The translations under genes and the position numbers were made by a program. From Panagrolaimus kolymaensis (Eukaryota > Nematoda > Chromadorea > Rhabditida > Panagrolaimidae): DNA of 64,000 nt. Positions 10,002 through 22,268 of this stretch are shown here, piece after piece; positions within the stretch are counted from its first letter, which is position 1; the number at the start of each line of letters is the position of its first letter. A model generated the notes under the pieces. It searched no databases. It saw only the letters and a list, made by a program, of their open reading frames with translations, and was not told where the DNA came from. The stretch is from assembly GCA_028622995.1 (NCBI GenBank), contig JAJQJQ010000009.1:4030001-4094000 (forward strand), in the 5' to 3' direction.

Positions 10002-12353
10002 ATGTGCGCTTATAAAGAAAAATTTATTGGATCATGTCCAACTTATGATGATGCGACAAGAAACTTTTACAAATCCTTAAAGTTAGCCTTAACTTTTGAC
10101 GAGAAAGAGAAAATATTTAACGATTTTGCTGACAGATTTACGTTGTTTCCATATTTATGGATTATTAAAGATAGGTAAAGAATTATTATACACAAACAAA
10201 ATAAAATGAAATTGTTTCAGATTATGTTCCCATTCTCTTCAAACAGGATATCCATTGCCAAATGAAAATGTTTTTAAAGCTAATAAAATTCGTTATTTTA
10301 GATGGTTCAAACATTTGTTTTATGAAGGGATTGATCTCTTTCGTAAATTTGGAAAAGTAATATTTTATTTTGCTAATAATAATTATGTATTTAGTAATTC
10401 TTTCTTTCAGTTGAAAAGTATGCCATTCAATAAAACATTATCTTGGTGTTATAAAAGAATTATTAACGAGTTTAAAGAAATACCAAATTTCGAAACTGAA
10501 TCGTTGTATTTTGATAAACTTGTTGAAGCTCTTACATTTCCACATTCGAGAATTATTGAATGTTACAATATTGTCTTAGAATTTTCAGGTAAATTTATTT
10601 TTGCTTGTCTCTTTCTTCTTTATCTTTTGGATTTATAAATTAACCGTTTATACTTCGTGGGCATAAATATAAATAATTCCTTTTTATAGATGCTCCTCAT
10701 CCACTCAATGATTATTACACTAAAATGTTAAAAAACGTGGATCTATATAATGAGATAATATCTACGAAATCTGATGAGGAATGGTTTGATAATTTGTTAA
10801 AAACAGATGATCATGAATGTATTTGCAATAATATTGAATCCAGAATTACTAAAAACTCCTTAAATATAAAAATCTGGAAAATTTATTTAAATTTTTTAAT
10901 GATTCATGATTCTATGGTTTGTATTTAAATTATAATACATAGAGAGCTTTAAAGTTTGTTTTCAGAAAATGCTAGAATGGTTTCGTCGATTTACCCGATT
11001 TTTCGTTGATGATGTTGAAATGAGAGAAGAATATCGGAAACAAATTGAAAATATTGGAGCAAAACCGGCGGCTGTGGCTAAATTTTGGATTGATACCATC
11101 CGTTTTGAGCTTCATTTTGGGAGCATAGAAAGTGCTCGAAGTGTTTTAAAAAGAAGTTTGGATGCAATTATGCTTCAACCAAAATCGCTTTTTCGATTTG
11201 CTCGAAAATTTGAGAAAAAGTATGGCAATGCTGAAACAACATTGGAAACAATAAAAAAAGTTATTGAAGATGCGAATAAGAAAAATTATGAGACTTACTT
11301 ATCATATACAAGATCACCAAACTTTTATTTTCAAATTAAAGAAAAAGAAGCAAACCAACCTTATTATGAGCAACTAAATTCAAATAAATGCATGAAACCT
11401 GATTTTGATAATTATTTGGCACAATTCTTATCTTTACCATTGACTATAATGGCTTACGTCATGAAAAGTTTAAAAAAGCTTCCTTATCGACAATACAAAC
11501 TTTTCAAGACATGCAAATATTTTTATGCTCAAAACAAAACTCCAATTTGTTATCGTCTCACTTTTATTGAAAACTTAATTCCAACCGTAGAATATCGCAA
11601 GCAATCATTAATTTTGTCAGATCCCAACTTTCTTGAGCTAGAAAAGTTAAAGCTCGTTAATACCCTTCATGTCAAAACTTCTGATCCTTATGTTCTTTCA
11701 AAATTAACAAAAAAATTTAGTTCTTGTATTTTGGTTTTCTTAAAGCTAATGAACCAACATTTAACATCTAAAGAATATATTTTTTTAACAGAATCAAAAA
11801 CGCTTCAAGCAATATTATTTATAAAAGTTGTGATTAAACAAAGTAATGGTTTGAAAGAAACTATCGAAAATATTATGGAAAAATTGACAATGGCTAATGA
11901 CATAAGGTAATTTTTTTTAAATTGTTAACATTTTTTTTAGTTATTATACAGAAATTTATTGAAGAACCCAACAATCATAAAAATAACGGAACTTTTTTTA
12001 GTATAAACGACAGCGCGGATATCACCGAAAATTCAGCAAAAAAACTTGCAGAATTAAAAAGATTTTCCAAAATCAAACGTTTTATACTTTCGATCAATAA
12101 TCCTTTGAATGCCGAAGATTTTTGTGATTTTTTAAAGGTATCGTTTAATATATTAAGCTTTAGTTTTGATTATGATTTTTAGATAAACGCCGAAGAAAAT
12201 TCAATGTTCAAGCTAACCTTTAACAATAATTTTTATATAAATAATAATGAAGGGATAGAGTTTTTTAAAAACAATGTGAAAATTTTTATTGCCAAAAACT
12301 GGAATGAAGATGAAAAACCGCGTTTCTATTGTGAAATACCATGGACAACATAA
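10002..12353 (+). CDS. HAT-repeat (SART3/Prp39-like) and F-box-like fusion protein, unit A
   Basis: Seven exons join in phase: 10002-10174, 10221-10356, 10411-10588, 10690-10916, 10966-11906, 12002-12137 and 12183-12353, giving 653 aa. The N-terminal half has half-a-TPR motifs, clearest at IWKIYLNFL (about residue 225) and KFWIDTIRFELHFGSIESAR (about 277-296), followed by FRFARKFEKKYG. This pattern is typical of the splicing factors SART3 and Prp39. At about 393-426, FLSLPLTIMAYVMKSLKKLP...FKTCKYFYAQ matches the F-box pattern (LP, hydrophobic spacing, CKxFY). The remaining 230 residues resemble C-terminal regions of nematode F-box proteins. F-box proteins recruit substrates to SCF ubiquitin ligases through Skp1, and HAT repeats bind protein partners. 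The combination is, to my knowledge, unusual. Assignments are by eye. Confidence 0.72.
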
Positions 12354-12645
12354 TGAAATTAGCCTTATTTTTATGGTAAAATAAAAATTGTATTTAATTA
12401 AAATAAATTTTTTATTGAGTTTTTGTTTAAATTTTTAATTGGTCGACAAAAAAAGGTAAAAGAACAAAAAGTAAATATGTAAAACTACCATTTGAAAAGA
12501 TAAAATCTCATAGATTTTAAAATCTTAAGCATAAAAATTTGATGAAAAAAAGCATAAAAAATGATCAATGAAATACACAGAATACTTTATTGGAAAATAT
12601 GAAAACATAAGTACATTAAAAAAAACAATACAAAATATATGTTAG

Positions 12646-14305
12646 TCAATCTACAGATTCTTCTTTTTCCATTTTAAGTTTCTTGTTCACAGGTCCTTCA
12701 GATGATCCTCGATGATAATGAATAATTTCTATAGATCCATCATCGTCGTCGTCGGCTTCTTCCTCAGGGATGAACTTTTTCAAGCTTTTCTGAACATGAG
12801 TTTTGCTTGAGTTGAGATCACCAAATCTTATACCAATTAGTCTTATCTGAAAAGAAAGCATATTAGCGAACACTTAAAGCCAAAATAAAGCTTACTTCAA
12901 CATTTCCAAGTTCTTTCATAATGATATCAAATTTGTTTTTAGAATAGGTAATAAAAGAGTCATTCAAAGCAAATGCTTCCTTCAGATCATATGAATATGT
13001 TTTGACTTCAAAGTTAGACAATTTGATTTTGATTGTGAGAGCTCCAACATTCGAAATAGATCCACGAGAAGCTTTCTTTATTGCACTTTCAATAACAGAA
13101 TATCCACGATCAAGTGCTTCTTGGCCACTGCATTTCTTGAAACTTTCTTCATGACCTTTTGTGAGTTGACCTTCTGAAAAAACCATACATGAATTTGAAA
13201 GAAAAGCTAATAGAAGCCTTACCATAACATATCAAACGACCACGAGATGGATTTGCCAAACCATCATGAGAGAAATTATGCAGCACACCACTATCAACTC
13301 CAGCCATAACACAAGCGAAATGTCCCCATGATGCAGAAGTTTCTCCACCAGTAATCACACTCAACTTGTGCCGATTTTTCCATAAATCTTCGCCAGTAAT
13401 AATTCCTAATTCTTTCAGAGTATCTGACGTCTTTGGACCAATTCCAGGATACTGAAAAAGTAAATACATTAGTTAAGAAAAAAAACAATCAAAAATCATT
13501 ACCTTCTTCAGGTGAGTTTTATAGATGAATTCTTCCAACACATTTGGATCATGATCTAATACAAAGATTCCATGAGGCTTGTTGATATCGCTGCAAACTT
13601 TAGCCAAAATACAACTATGAGCAACTCCAGCAGTTACTAGTAGATTAGTTCGTAACAGAATATTATCACAGATATATGCAACAAGCTATAACATCAATGA
13701 TTATAAACAACGCAGCAGAATAAAGTAACATACTCCTTCAACAGTAACATCATAAAACAATTCTCCATGGCATTTGACTTGTTCCAAATTGCAATATTCA
13801 CACAGCGTCGGTTCATTTCTTGCAAGAATACGACATTCGACTAACAGATCATCCTTTCGGAACTTATTACATTTGCATGGACCATCGTAAACATTCACGT
13901 ATAAGTAATCTAAAACATGAACAATGTAAACAAATTATCGAGAACATCGTACTCACCAGGTTGTTTTCGATTCAAGAATATATTCGTAATATCAATATAA
14001 GCTTCATCCAAACCAGCATGAATCACTTCTGGATCAAACATACTCAGTATTTCAAAGAATCGATCAGATGCATCTCCATAACATGTAAAATCTGATGGAA
14101 CTATTACCAAACCAGGACATCGTTCTTTTGCTCGAAAGCCAGGCATTCCGGAACGTATACCATACTTTCTTGCTTCATAGTTTGCAGTACTCTAAAAAGT
14201 TGCATATAAACATACTATTTACAAGATAAGGTATCTGTTACATACCAACATAAAATTAGATCCCACAGCCATTGGAGTCGTTTTCAATCGTGGATTTTTG
14301 TCCAT
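12646..14305 (-). CDS. N-terminally truncated DNA polymerase kappa-like protein, unit B
   Basis: Same exon chain and same missing catalytic exon as unit A, starting at the internal ATG of MDKNPRLK. Unlike A it keeps the full C-terminal tail, with the acidic run (six Asp) before GSIEIIHYHRG and a Lys-rich end finishing EESVD. The DEAY carboxylates, the fingers, the thumb YPGIGPKTSD and the little finger are uninterrupted. It could make a stable but catalytically dead polymerase body of about 450 aa, if it is translated at all. Confidence 0.7.
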
Positions 14306-14315
14306 TTGACATAGT

Positions 14316-14704
14316 TTAAAGTTGGAGTAATAAGATAAGAATATTAATTTTATTGATAACTTCATCAGCCAGAAAATAAATAGCCCAGTTATTTTCAATC
14401 CTTTCTCTAAATCCTTCCAACTAAAAAAATAATTTAGATCTTTTTACAAACCCAAAACTTACTCTTTCAATGGCATCTTCAGCATCATCCACGGCATCTT
14501 GGTCAACTTGATCCAACAAATAATCAAGTCTTGAAAGTATAAGTCCTGGATAAATGTTGTTGTCAGCCTGAGTTCTCAATGTATCAAGAATTTGATTTAA
14601 AGAATAAACGTTTAGATCAAGCTAAAAATTAAGTTTATAAACATAATTACATGAATAAATATTCTTACCGGATGGGGTTGTACTTCTTGGTTTTGATTTG
14701 ACAT
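14316..14704 (-). CDS. Conserved 99-aa helical protein, unit B
   Basis: Exons 14669-14704, 14463-14621 and 14316-14420. I see no coding difference from the unit A copy. The TAA stop is followed 4 nt later by an out-of-frame ATG, and the in-frame ATG of the polymerase remnant follows shortly after. A dicistronic arrangement is therefore conceivable but unproven. Confidence 0.58.
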
Positions 14705-15539
14705 TAAAAATCTCAAAAGATGAGTTCGAAAGCTTGAAACTTATAAAAAAGAGAAAACAACAATGATTTTTTTATGTTAAGCTTCTCTCTATTTTTTTTC
14801 TCTCTCTCCCTCTTTCTCCTTTCTCTCTCTTTTCCCTTCTTTTTTTTCCCATGTCTGTTTCTCTCTCCTTTTTCCTTTATTTTTTCATTCCCTCTTTTTT
14901 GCTATATTTTAACGTTGCCATTTACCTTTCCATTTTATGTTTACCTATTTCCCTTTAGTTTCAATATTTTTTCTCCTACTCTTCTTTTTCTTAATTCTTC
15001 GTATTCTTTTAAATCTCTGTGTGGAAGATTGAAGCTTTTAAGCCTGAAATTTATTGACGTGTTTTTTTCTCTCTCGATAATTAGTATCACCCAGTCTTTA
15101 TGGGTAAATTAATTAAAATTAATTTACAAGCAAAAGGTTATTTTAACACAAAATACAGAAAATAATAACGAAGTAATAAAGGTATCTAGTAATGTAAAGA
15201 CTTTACTTTTTGATTGTTCGAAACTTTAAGTTAATATGTAAAAAAATATAGCTCGTAATATTTTTGTTGAATATTTTGATTGGATTTATTATTTAAAGTG
15301 TTTTTTGCATTCAAGCTTTTTATAAAGATGTGATCAATAGCAGCGAACAAATTATTTTTTAAAATTTCATTTTGTTCCCTGTCATCAAAATATCCGCATC
15401 TTGCATTTCTTTTCCTTGGATACATTTCTTAGATCCCGAAAGCCCCTTTACATCTTGTTACTATTTTCTATTGATTTTTTTAGTTTCAAGAAAGCCGAAC
15501 TACTTTGTACTTGTCACATCCGAGCTAATTATTATTAAA
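14705..15539. promoter_or_regulatory. Head-to-head spacer, unit B
   Basis: Copy of the unit A spacer, including the C/T-only tract at about 14781-14958. It separates the starts of two outward-facing genes. Confidence 0.45.
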
Positions 15540-17891
15540 ATGTGCGCTTATAAAGAAAAATTTATTGGATCATGTCCAACTTATGATGATGCGACAAGAA
15601 ACTTTTACAAATCCTTAAAGTTAGCCTTAACTTTTGACGAGAAAGAGAAAATATTTAACGATTTTGCTGACAGATTTACGTTGTTTCCATATTTATGGAT
15701 TATTAAAGATAGGTAAAGAATTATTATACACAAACAAAATAAAATGAAATTGTTTCAGATTATGTTCCCATTCTCTTCAAACAGGATATCCATTGCCAAA
15801 TGAAAATGTTTTTAAAGCTAATAAAATTCGTTATTTTAGATGGTTCAAACATTTGTTTTATGAAGGGATTGATCTCTTTCGTAAATTTGGAAAAGTAATA
15901 TTTTATTTTGCTAATAATAATTATGTATTTAGTAATTCTTTCTTTCAGTTGAAAAGTATGCCATTCAATAAAACATTATCTTGGTGTTATAAAAGAATTA
16001 TTAACGAGTTTAAAGAAATACCAAATTTCGAAACTGAATCGTTGTATTTTGATAAACTTGTTGAAGCTCTTACATTTCCACATTCGAGAATTATTGAATG
16101 TTACAATATTGTCTTAGAATTTTCAGGTAAATTTATTTTTGCTTGTCTCTTTCTTCTTTATCTTTTGGATTTATAAATTAACCGTTTATACTTCGTGGGC
16201 ATAAATATAAATAATTCCTTTTTATAGATGCTCCTCATCCACTCAATGATTATTACACTAAAATGTTAAAAAACGTGGATCTATATAATGAGATAATATC
16301 TACGAAATCTGATGAGGAATGGTTTGATAATTTGTTAAAAACAGATGATCATGAATGTATTTGCAATAATATTGAATCCAGAATTACTAAAAACTCCTTA
16401 AATATAAAAATCTGGAAAATTTATTTAAATTTTTTAATGATTCATGATTCTATGGTTTGTATTTAAATTATAATACATAGAGAGCTTTAAAGTTTGTTTT
16501 CAGAAAATGCTAGAATGGTTTCGTCGATTTACCCGATTTTTCGTTGATGATGTTGAAATGAGAGAAGAATATCGGAAACAAATTGAAAATATTGGAGCAA
16601 AACCGGCGGCTGTGGCTAAATTTTGGATTGATACCATCCGTTTTGAGCTTCATTTTGGGAGCATAGAAAGTGCTCGAAGTGTTTTAAAAAGAAGTTTGGA
16701 TGCAATTATGCTTCAACCAAAATCGCTTTTTCGATTTGCTCGAAAATTTGAGAAAAAGTATGGCAATGCTGAAACAACATTGGAAACAATAAAAAAAGTT
16801 ATTGAAGATGCGAATAAGAAAAATTATGAGACTTACTTATCATATACAAGATCACCAAACTTTTATTTTCAAATTAAAGAAAAAGAAGCAAACCAACCTT
16901 ATTATGAGCAACTAAATTCAAATAAATGCATGAAACCTGATTTTGATAATTATTTGGCACAATTCTTATCTTTACCATTGACTATAATGGCTTACGTCAT
17001 GAAAAGTTTAAAAAAGCTTCCTTATCGACAATACAAACTTTTCAAGACATGCAAATATTTTTATGCTCAAAACAAAACTCCAATTTGTTATCGTCTCACT
17101 TTTATTGAAAACTTAATTCCAACCGTAGAATATCGCAAGCAATCATTAATTTTGTCAGATCCCAACTTTCTTGAGCTAGAAAAGTTAAAGCTCGTTAATA
17201 CCCTTCATGTCAAAACTTCTGATCCTTATGTTCTTTCAAAATTAACAAAAAAATTTAGTTCTTGTATTTTGGTTTTCTTAAAGCTAATGAACCAACATTT
17301 AACATCTAAAGAATATATTTTTTTAACAGAATCAAAAACGCTTCAAGCAATATTATTTATAAAAGTTGTGATTAAACAAAGTAATGGTTTGAAAGAAACT
17401 ATCGAAAATATTATGGAAAAATTGACAATGGCTAATGACATAAGGTAATTTTTTTTAAATTGTTAACATTTTTTTTAGTTATTATACAGAAATTTATTGA
17501 AGAACCCAACAATCATAAAAATAACGGAACTTTTTTTAGTATAAACGACAGCGCGGATATCACCGAAAATTCAGCAAAAAAACTTGCAGAATTAAAAAGA
17601 TTTTCCAAAATCAAACGTTTTATACTTTCGATCAATAATCCTTTGAATGCCGAAGATTTTTGTGATTTTTTAAAGGTATCGTTTAATATATTAAGCTTTA
17701 GTTTTGATTATGATTTTTAGATAAACGCCGAAGAAAATTCAATGTTCAAGCTAACCTTTAACAATAATTTTTATATAAATAATAATGAAGGGATAGAGTT
17801 TTTTAAAAACAATGTGAAAATTTTTATTGCCAAAAACTGGAATGAAGATGAAAAACCGCGTTTCTATTGTGAAATACCATGGACAACATAA
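15540..17891 (+). CDS. HAT-repeat and F-box-like fusion protein, unit B
   Basis: Predicted product appears identical to that of unit A (653 aa), with all exon borders shifted by 5,538 nt and all splice sites kept. The lack of visible change means either a very recent duplication, continuing homogenisation, or an assembly duplication. The large fifth exon (16504-17444) carries the second HAT block, the F-box-like segment and most of the C-terminal region. Confidence 0.7.
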
Positions 17892-18183
17892 TGAAATTAG
17901 CCTTATTTTTATGGTAAAATAAAAATTGTATTTAATTAAAATAAATTTTTTATTGAGTTTTTGTTTAAATTTTTAATTGGTCGACAAAAAAAGGTAAAAG
18001 AACAAAAAGTAAATATGTAAAACTACCATTTGAAAAGATAAAATCTCATAGATTTTAAAATCTTAAGCATAAAAATTTGATGAAAAAAAGCATAAAAAAT
18101 GATCAATGAAATACACAGAATACTTTATTGGAAAATATGAAAACATAAGTACATTAAAAAAAACAATACAAAATATATGTTAG

Positions 18184-19847
18184 TCAATCTACAGATTCTT
18201 CTTTTTCCATTTTAAGTTTCTTGTTCACAGGTCCTTCAGATGATCCTCGATGATAATGAATAATTTCTATAGATCCATCATCGTCGTCGTCGGCTTCTTC
18301 CTCAGGGATGAACTTTTTCAAGCTTTTCTGAACATGAGTTTTGCTTGAGTTGAGATCACCAAATCTTATACCAATTAGTCTTATCTGAAAAGAAAGCATA
18401 TTAGCGAACACTTAAAGCCAAAATAAAGCTTACTTCAACATTTCCAAGTTCTTTCATAATGATATCAAATTTGTTTTTAGAATAGGTAATAAAAGAGTCA
18501 TTCAAAGCAAATGCTTCCTTCAGATCATATGAATATGTTTTGACTTCAAAGTTAGACAATTTGATTTTGATTGTGAGAGCTCCAACATTCGAAATAGATC
18601 CACGAGAAGCTTTCTTTATTGCACTTTCAATAACAGAATATCCACGATCAAGTGCTTCTTGGCCACTGCATTTCTTGAAACTTTCTTCATGACCTTTTGT
18701 GAGTTGACCTTCTGAAAAAACCATACATGAATTTGAAAGAAAAGCTAATAGAAGCCTTACCATAACATATCAAACGACCACGAGATGGATTTGCCAAACC
18801 ATCATGAGAGAAATTATGCAGCACACCACTATCAACTCCAGCCATAACACAAGCGAAATGTCCCCATGATGCAGAAGTTTCTCCACCAGTAATCACACTC
18901 AACTTGTGCCGATTTTTCCATAAATCTTCGCCAGTAATAATTCCTAATTCTTTCAGAGTATCTGACGTCTTTGGACCAATTCCAGGATACTGAAAAAGTA
19001 AATACATTAGTTAAGAAAAAAAACAATCAAAAATCATTACCTTCTTCAGGTGAGTTTTATAGATGAATTCTTCCAACACATTTGGATCATGATCTAATAC
19101 AAAGATTCCATGAGGCTTGTTGATATCGCTGCAAACTTTAGCCAAAATACAACTATGAGCAACTCCAGCAGTTACTAGTAGATTAGTTCGTAACAGAATA
19201 TTATCACAAATATACGCAACAAGCTAAAACATCAATGCTTATAAACAACACAATAGAGGAAAGTAACATACGCCTTAAACAATAACATCATAAAACAATT
19301 CTCCATGGCACTTGATTTGTTCCAAATTGCAATATTCACACAGCGTCGGTTCAATTCTTGCAAGAATACGACATTCGACTAACAGATCATCCTTTCGAAA
19401 CTTATTGCAATTACATGGACCATCGTACAAATTGACGTATAAGTAATCTAAAACATGACAATGTAAACAAATTATAGAGAACATCTTACTCACCAGGTTC
19501 TTTTCGATTCAAGAATATATTCGTAATCTCAATATAAGCTTCATCCAATCCAGCATGTATCACTTCTGGATCAAACATACTTAGTACTTGAAAGAATCGA
19601 TCAGATGCATCACCATAGCACGTAAAATCTGATGGAACTATTACCAAACCAGGACATCTTTCTTTTGCTCGAAAACCAGGCATTCCGGAACATATACCAT
19701 ACTTTCTTGCTTCATAGTTCGCAGTACTCTAAAAAGTTACATATATACATACATTTTTACAACGAATAATTACATACCAGCATAAAATTAGATCCAACAG
19801 CCATTGGAGTAGTTTTCAATCGTGGATTTTTGTCCTTTTCACATTTG
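18184..19847 (-). pseudogene. DNA polymerase kappa-like pseudogene, unit C
   Basis: The 3' half (to about 19,200) is of B type. The 5' half is of D type and is damaged. The Cys-rich exon ends DVIV then TAA at 19275-19277 where intact copies continue DVTVEG. The fingers motif reads GICSGMP instead of GIRSGMP. The catalytic HLDLDC position reads TLFYYC, so the first metal-binding Asp is lost, and the in-frame Met of A and B is Lys (KDKNPRLK). The DEAY motif survives. It would make at best a short fragment. Confidence 0.75.
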
Positions 19848-20241
19848 TTAAAGTTGCAATAATAAAACAATGTCTTCAATTTGTTCAATAACTTCTTTAG
19901 CCAATAAGTACATGGACCAATTATTTTCAACACGGGTTTTAAATTCATTAAGCTAAAAATATTTTTTTAAATCAATTTCAAACAGAACAAACACTTACTC
20001 TTTTAATTGCATCTTCTGCATCTTCGACAGTTTCAGCAACAACTTGTTCCAATAAATAATAGAGTCGACCAAGTAAAAGTTCTGGATCAGCAAGATTGTT
20101 GTCTACTTGATATTTTAACGTGTTCAAAATTTCGTTTAAAGTAAAATATTCAAGATCAAGCTAAAAACACATTTATATAAACATAATTAAATGAATAAAA
20201 ATTCTTACTAAATTGTGTTGTCCAAGTTGTTGAACTGACAT
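19848..20241 (-). CDS. Conserved 99-aa helical protein, unit C (diverged form)
   Basis: Exons 20209-20241, 19999-20160 and 19848-19952 join in phase, giving 99 aa and starting MSVQQLGQHNL. Compared with A and B about half the residues are the same, but the length, the intron positions, the acidic EDAEDAI end of exon 2 and the ENNW...LLLQL end are kept. That preservation of frame amid heavy substitution suggests selection on the protein while the polymerase behind it decayed. Function unknown. Confidence 0.58.
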
Positions 20242-22268
20242 CGAAGTTTCAAATGAAGGCAGCCAAAGCTTGAAAAATGTAAAACCGAAAAAAGCTTTTT
20301 ACAGATTTTTTTAGGGTAAGCTTTCTCTCTTTTTTTCTCAAGCTCTCTCGCTTTTCTATCGCTCTTTTCCACTCTCTTTCCTTCTTTTTTCTTTCGCTCA
20401 TTTCCATTTTTTTTTACAATGTTTTTACTTTGCCATTTATCTTTCCGCTTTTTTTTGTTGTCATTCAACTTTAGTTATTATCTTTAGTTACTTTATTTTC
20501 TTTCTATTCTCCATTAATTGCATTCTTCTCTATCCTTTATATTTCACTAAGCTTCTGTTTTTTAACTCAATAAATATTCCACAAAAAAGGATTTTGCTTT
20601 TACGTTTAAGACGAATTCTCCGACAATATTTTCGATTTTTGGTAGAGAAATTTTTTTTTATGCATTCCTATGTAAAAATGGATGGGGAATCTGAAAAAAT
20701 GGTCTCATAGCTCAGTAAATTTTTTTGGCCTATTCTGAACATATTTTCTGAAAATTTGAATGTTTCAGACATAAATTAATTAAAAATCAGGAATATGGAA
20801 ATTTTTTTATTCTTTTCTATCAATATATGTTTTCAACCATGATAAATCGATTGGTGACAATATAGCTTTTCATATCGTTATCATGGAGAAATACCTATAC
20901 CTCCACACATGTCGCCGCAAAACTTTTTTTCCTGAATTCTGAGTGATGATGGCATCAACAAACGAAATATAGCACCGATTCTCCCACATTTTTTAAGCAA
21001 CACAAATGCATATTTCTTTACCCAATTTTTTCTTAACATTATGGCTTTTTAAAATGTTATTGCATGGATCTTCATCCTTCTCATAGTTGGTGTCTAATAT
21101 CTTCATCTAATATTTCTAAGGTTTTTCCACCAGGCAACTAATTTCCTTACCCAAATTACGTCAAGTAACCCCAAATGCTAGAATACACCTCAATAATAAT
21201 AGTAAATTGCTTTTAATAATACCAATTTGTTTCTTTCAAATAAAAAAAGTCATTTAACGCCGACGTTCAGCCGGCAATGAATGTTATTCATTGCAAATCA
21301 TTTAGCATTTTTGAGCATATTTGGGTCTTCCTTTGCATGTGTAACCTGAGTTACCTCGGTGTTATTACTTGTGCTTGGTTCACTCATAGGTTGTTCATTA
21401 GCCTTTATTAATCCTTACATAAATATAAATACAATACAAAGGGAATAAACGCCAAATGCGCCACTTTGAATGAAATGCGCATGCTGGGAATGTAATCAAA
21501 ACAAAAGCAGCAAGCAAATTATTTTTTTTTTATTTGGCTACCTGTCATTAAAGTATCCGCACCTTCCATTTTTTTCCTTACCCCATAAAACCCTGTCTCA
21601 TGGTATACTTCTTTTGAAAATGAATAATATTGTACTAATTTAAATTTTTTGCTTTTTACAATTTTCTTTTTTCTTGCTACCATTTTTTGTTCTTAAAGCA
21701 CCTTTTTATATCTTTATTTATTTTATTTAGATGTTAAAACTATTAAGCTTTTATTATTACGGAAATTATTGTCAGTGCAGCTTTTTTTATAGCATTATTA
21801 CTTTATTTAACATCACTTTTGTTAATGTATTTTTAACCTTTGAATATTTCTGTTATTTTTCTGCAATTAAACAGATTTATATATAAAAAAATGATAATAG
21901 GTTATTTCATATAGACTTCAAATTTTGTATCAGAATTTCCTTTAAAAATTATATTTCTTAAGCTACGATATCTTACCAAATATTCGAGCCAACTGTTCTT
22001 TTTAGCAGCCCTGTAAGTTGCGGCTATCTTCGTGCAAATTTTAAAACGATTTTTGAGACGACTTTTTTGATTATGCGTACTATATCTTTCCAAAACTTGC
22101 TTATCTTAACTAAGAGCTTTCATATACTGTAAGCAAAATATGAAACAAATACATTTCTTAGATCCCGAAAGCCCCTTTACATCTTGTTACTATTTTCTAT
22201 TGATTTTTTTAGTTTCAAGAAAGCCGAACTACTTTGTACTTGTCACATCCGAGCTAATTATTATTAAA
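20242..22268. other. Long head-to-head spacer, unit C
   Basis: About 2 kb without a supported gene, identical in unit D as far as I can see. It has a pyrimidine-rich part at about 20,320-20,470, a perfect hairpin at 21274-21294 and an A/T-rich remainder. Short open frames on the minus strand (20208-20468, 21902-22093) are basic and low-complexity and are not called. I see no transposase or terminal repeats, but an old element cannot be excluded. Confidence 0.45.
21274..21294. repeat. Perfect 9-bp inverted repeat with 3-nt loop (unit C)
   Basis: GCAATGAAT, then GTT, then ATTCATTGC: a perfect palindromic hairpin directly after a locally GC-richer patch (GCCGACGTTCAGCCGGC). It could be a protein-binding site, an RNA hairpin or chance. 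It recurs in unit D. Confidence 0.5.

Larger units (their letters stand above)
7062..12579. repeat. Tandem array unit A (polymerase remnant + 99-aa ORF + HAT/F-box gene)
   Basis: First of four large direct repeats. Its left edge is where similarity to the other units begins (an AATACTTTATTGG-like stretch downstream of the polymerase stop). Sequence recurs 5,538 nt further on as unit B, almost base for base from about 7,300 onward. The first 250 bases are more diverged, including a 24-nt deletion. Confidence 0.9.
12580..18117. repeat. Tandem array unit B, 5,538 nt
   Basis: Second unit. Matches A from the polymerase region through the HAT/F-box gene at an exact 5,538-nt offset with only scattered differences seen. 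It also matches the beginning of unit C (to about 19,200) at the same offset. Confidence 0.92.

Noticed and set aside
20580..22130. Possible transposon in the longer C/D spacer
   Set aside because: No transposase, terminal inverted repeats or target-site duplication could be seen; only a single short hairpin.
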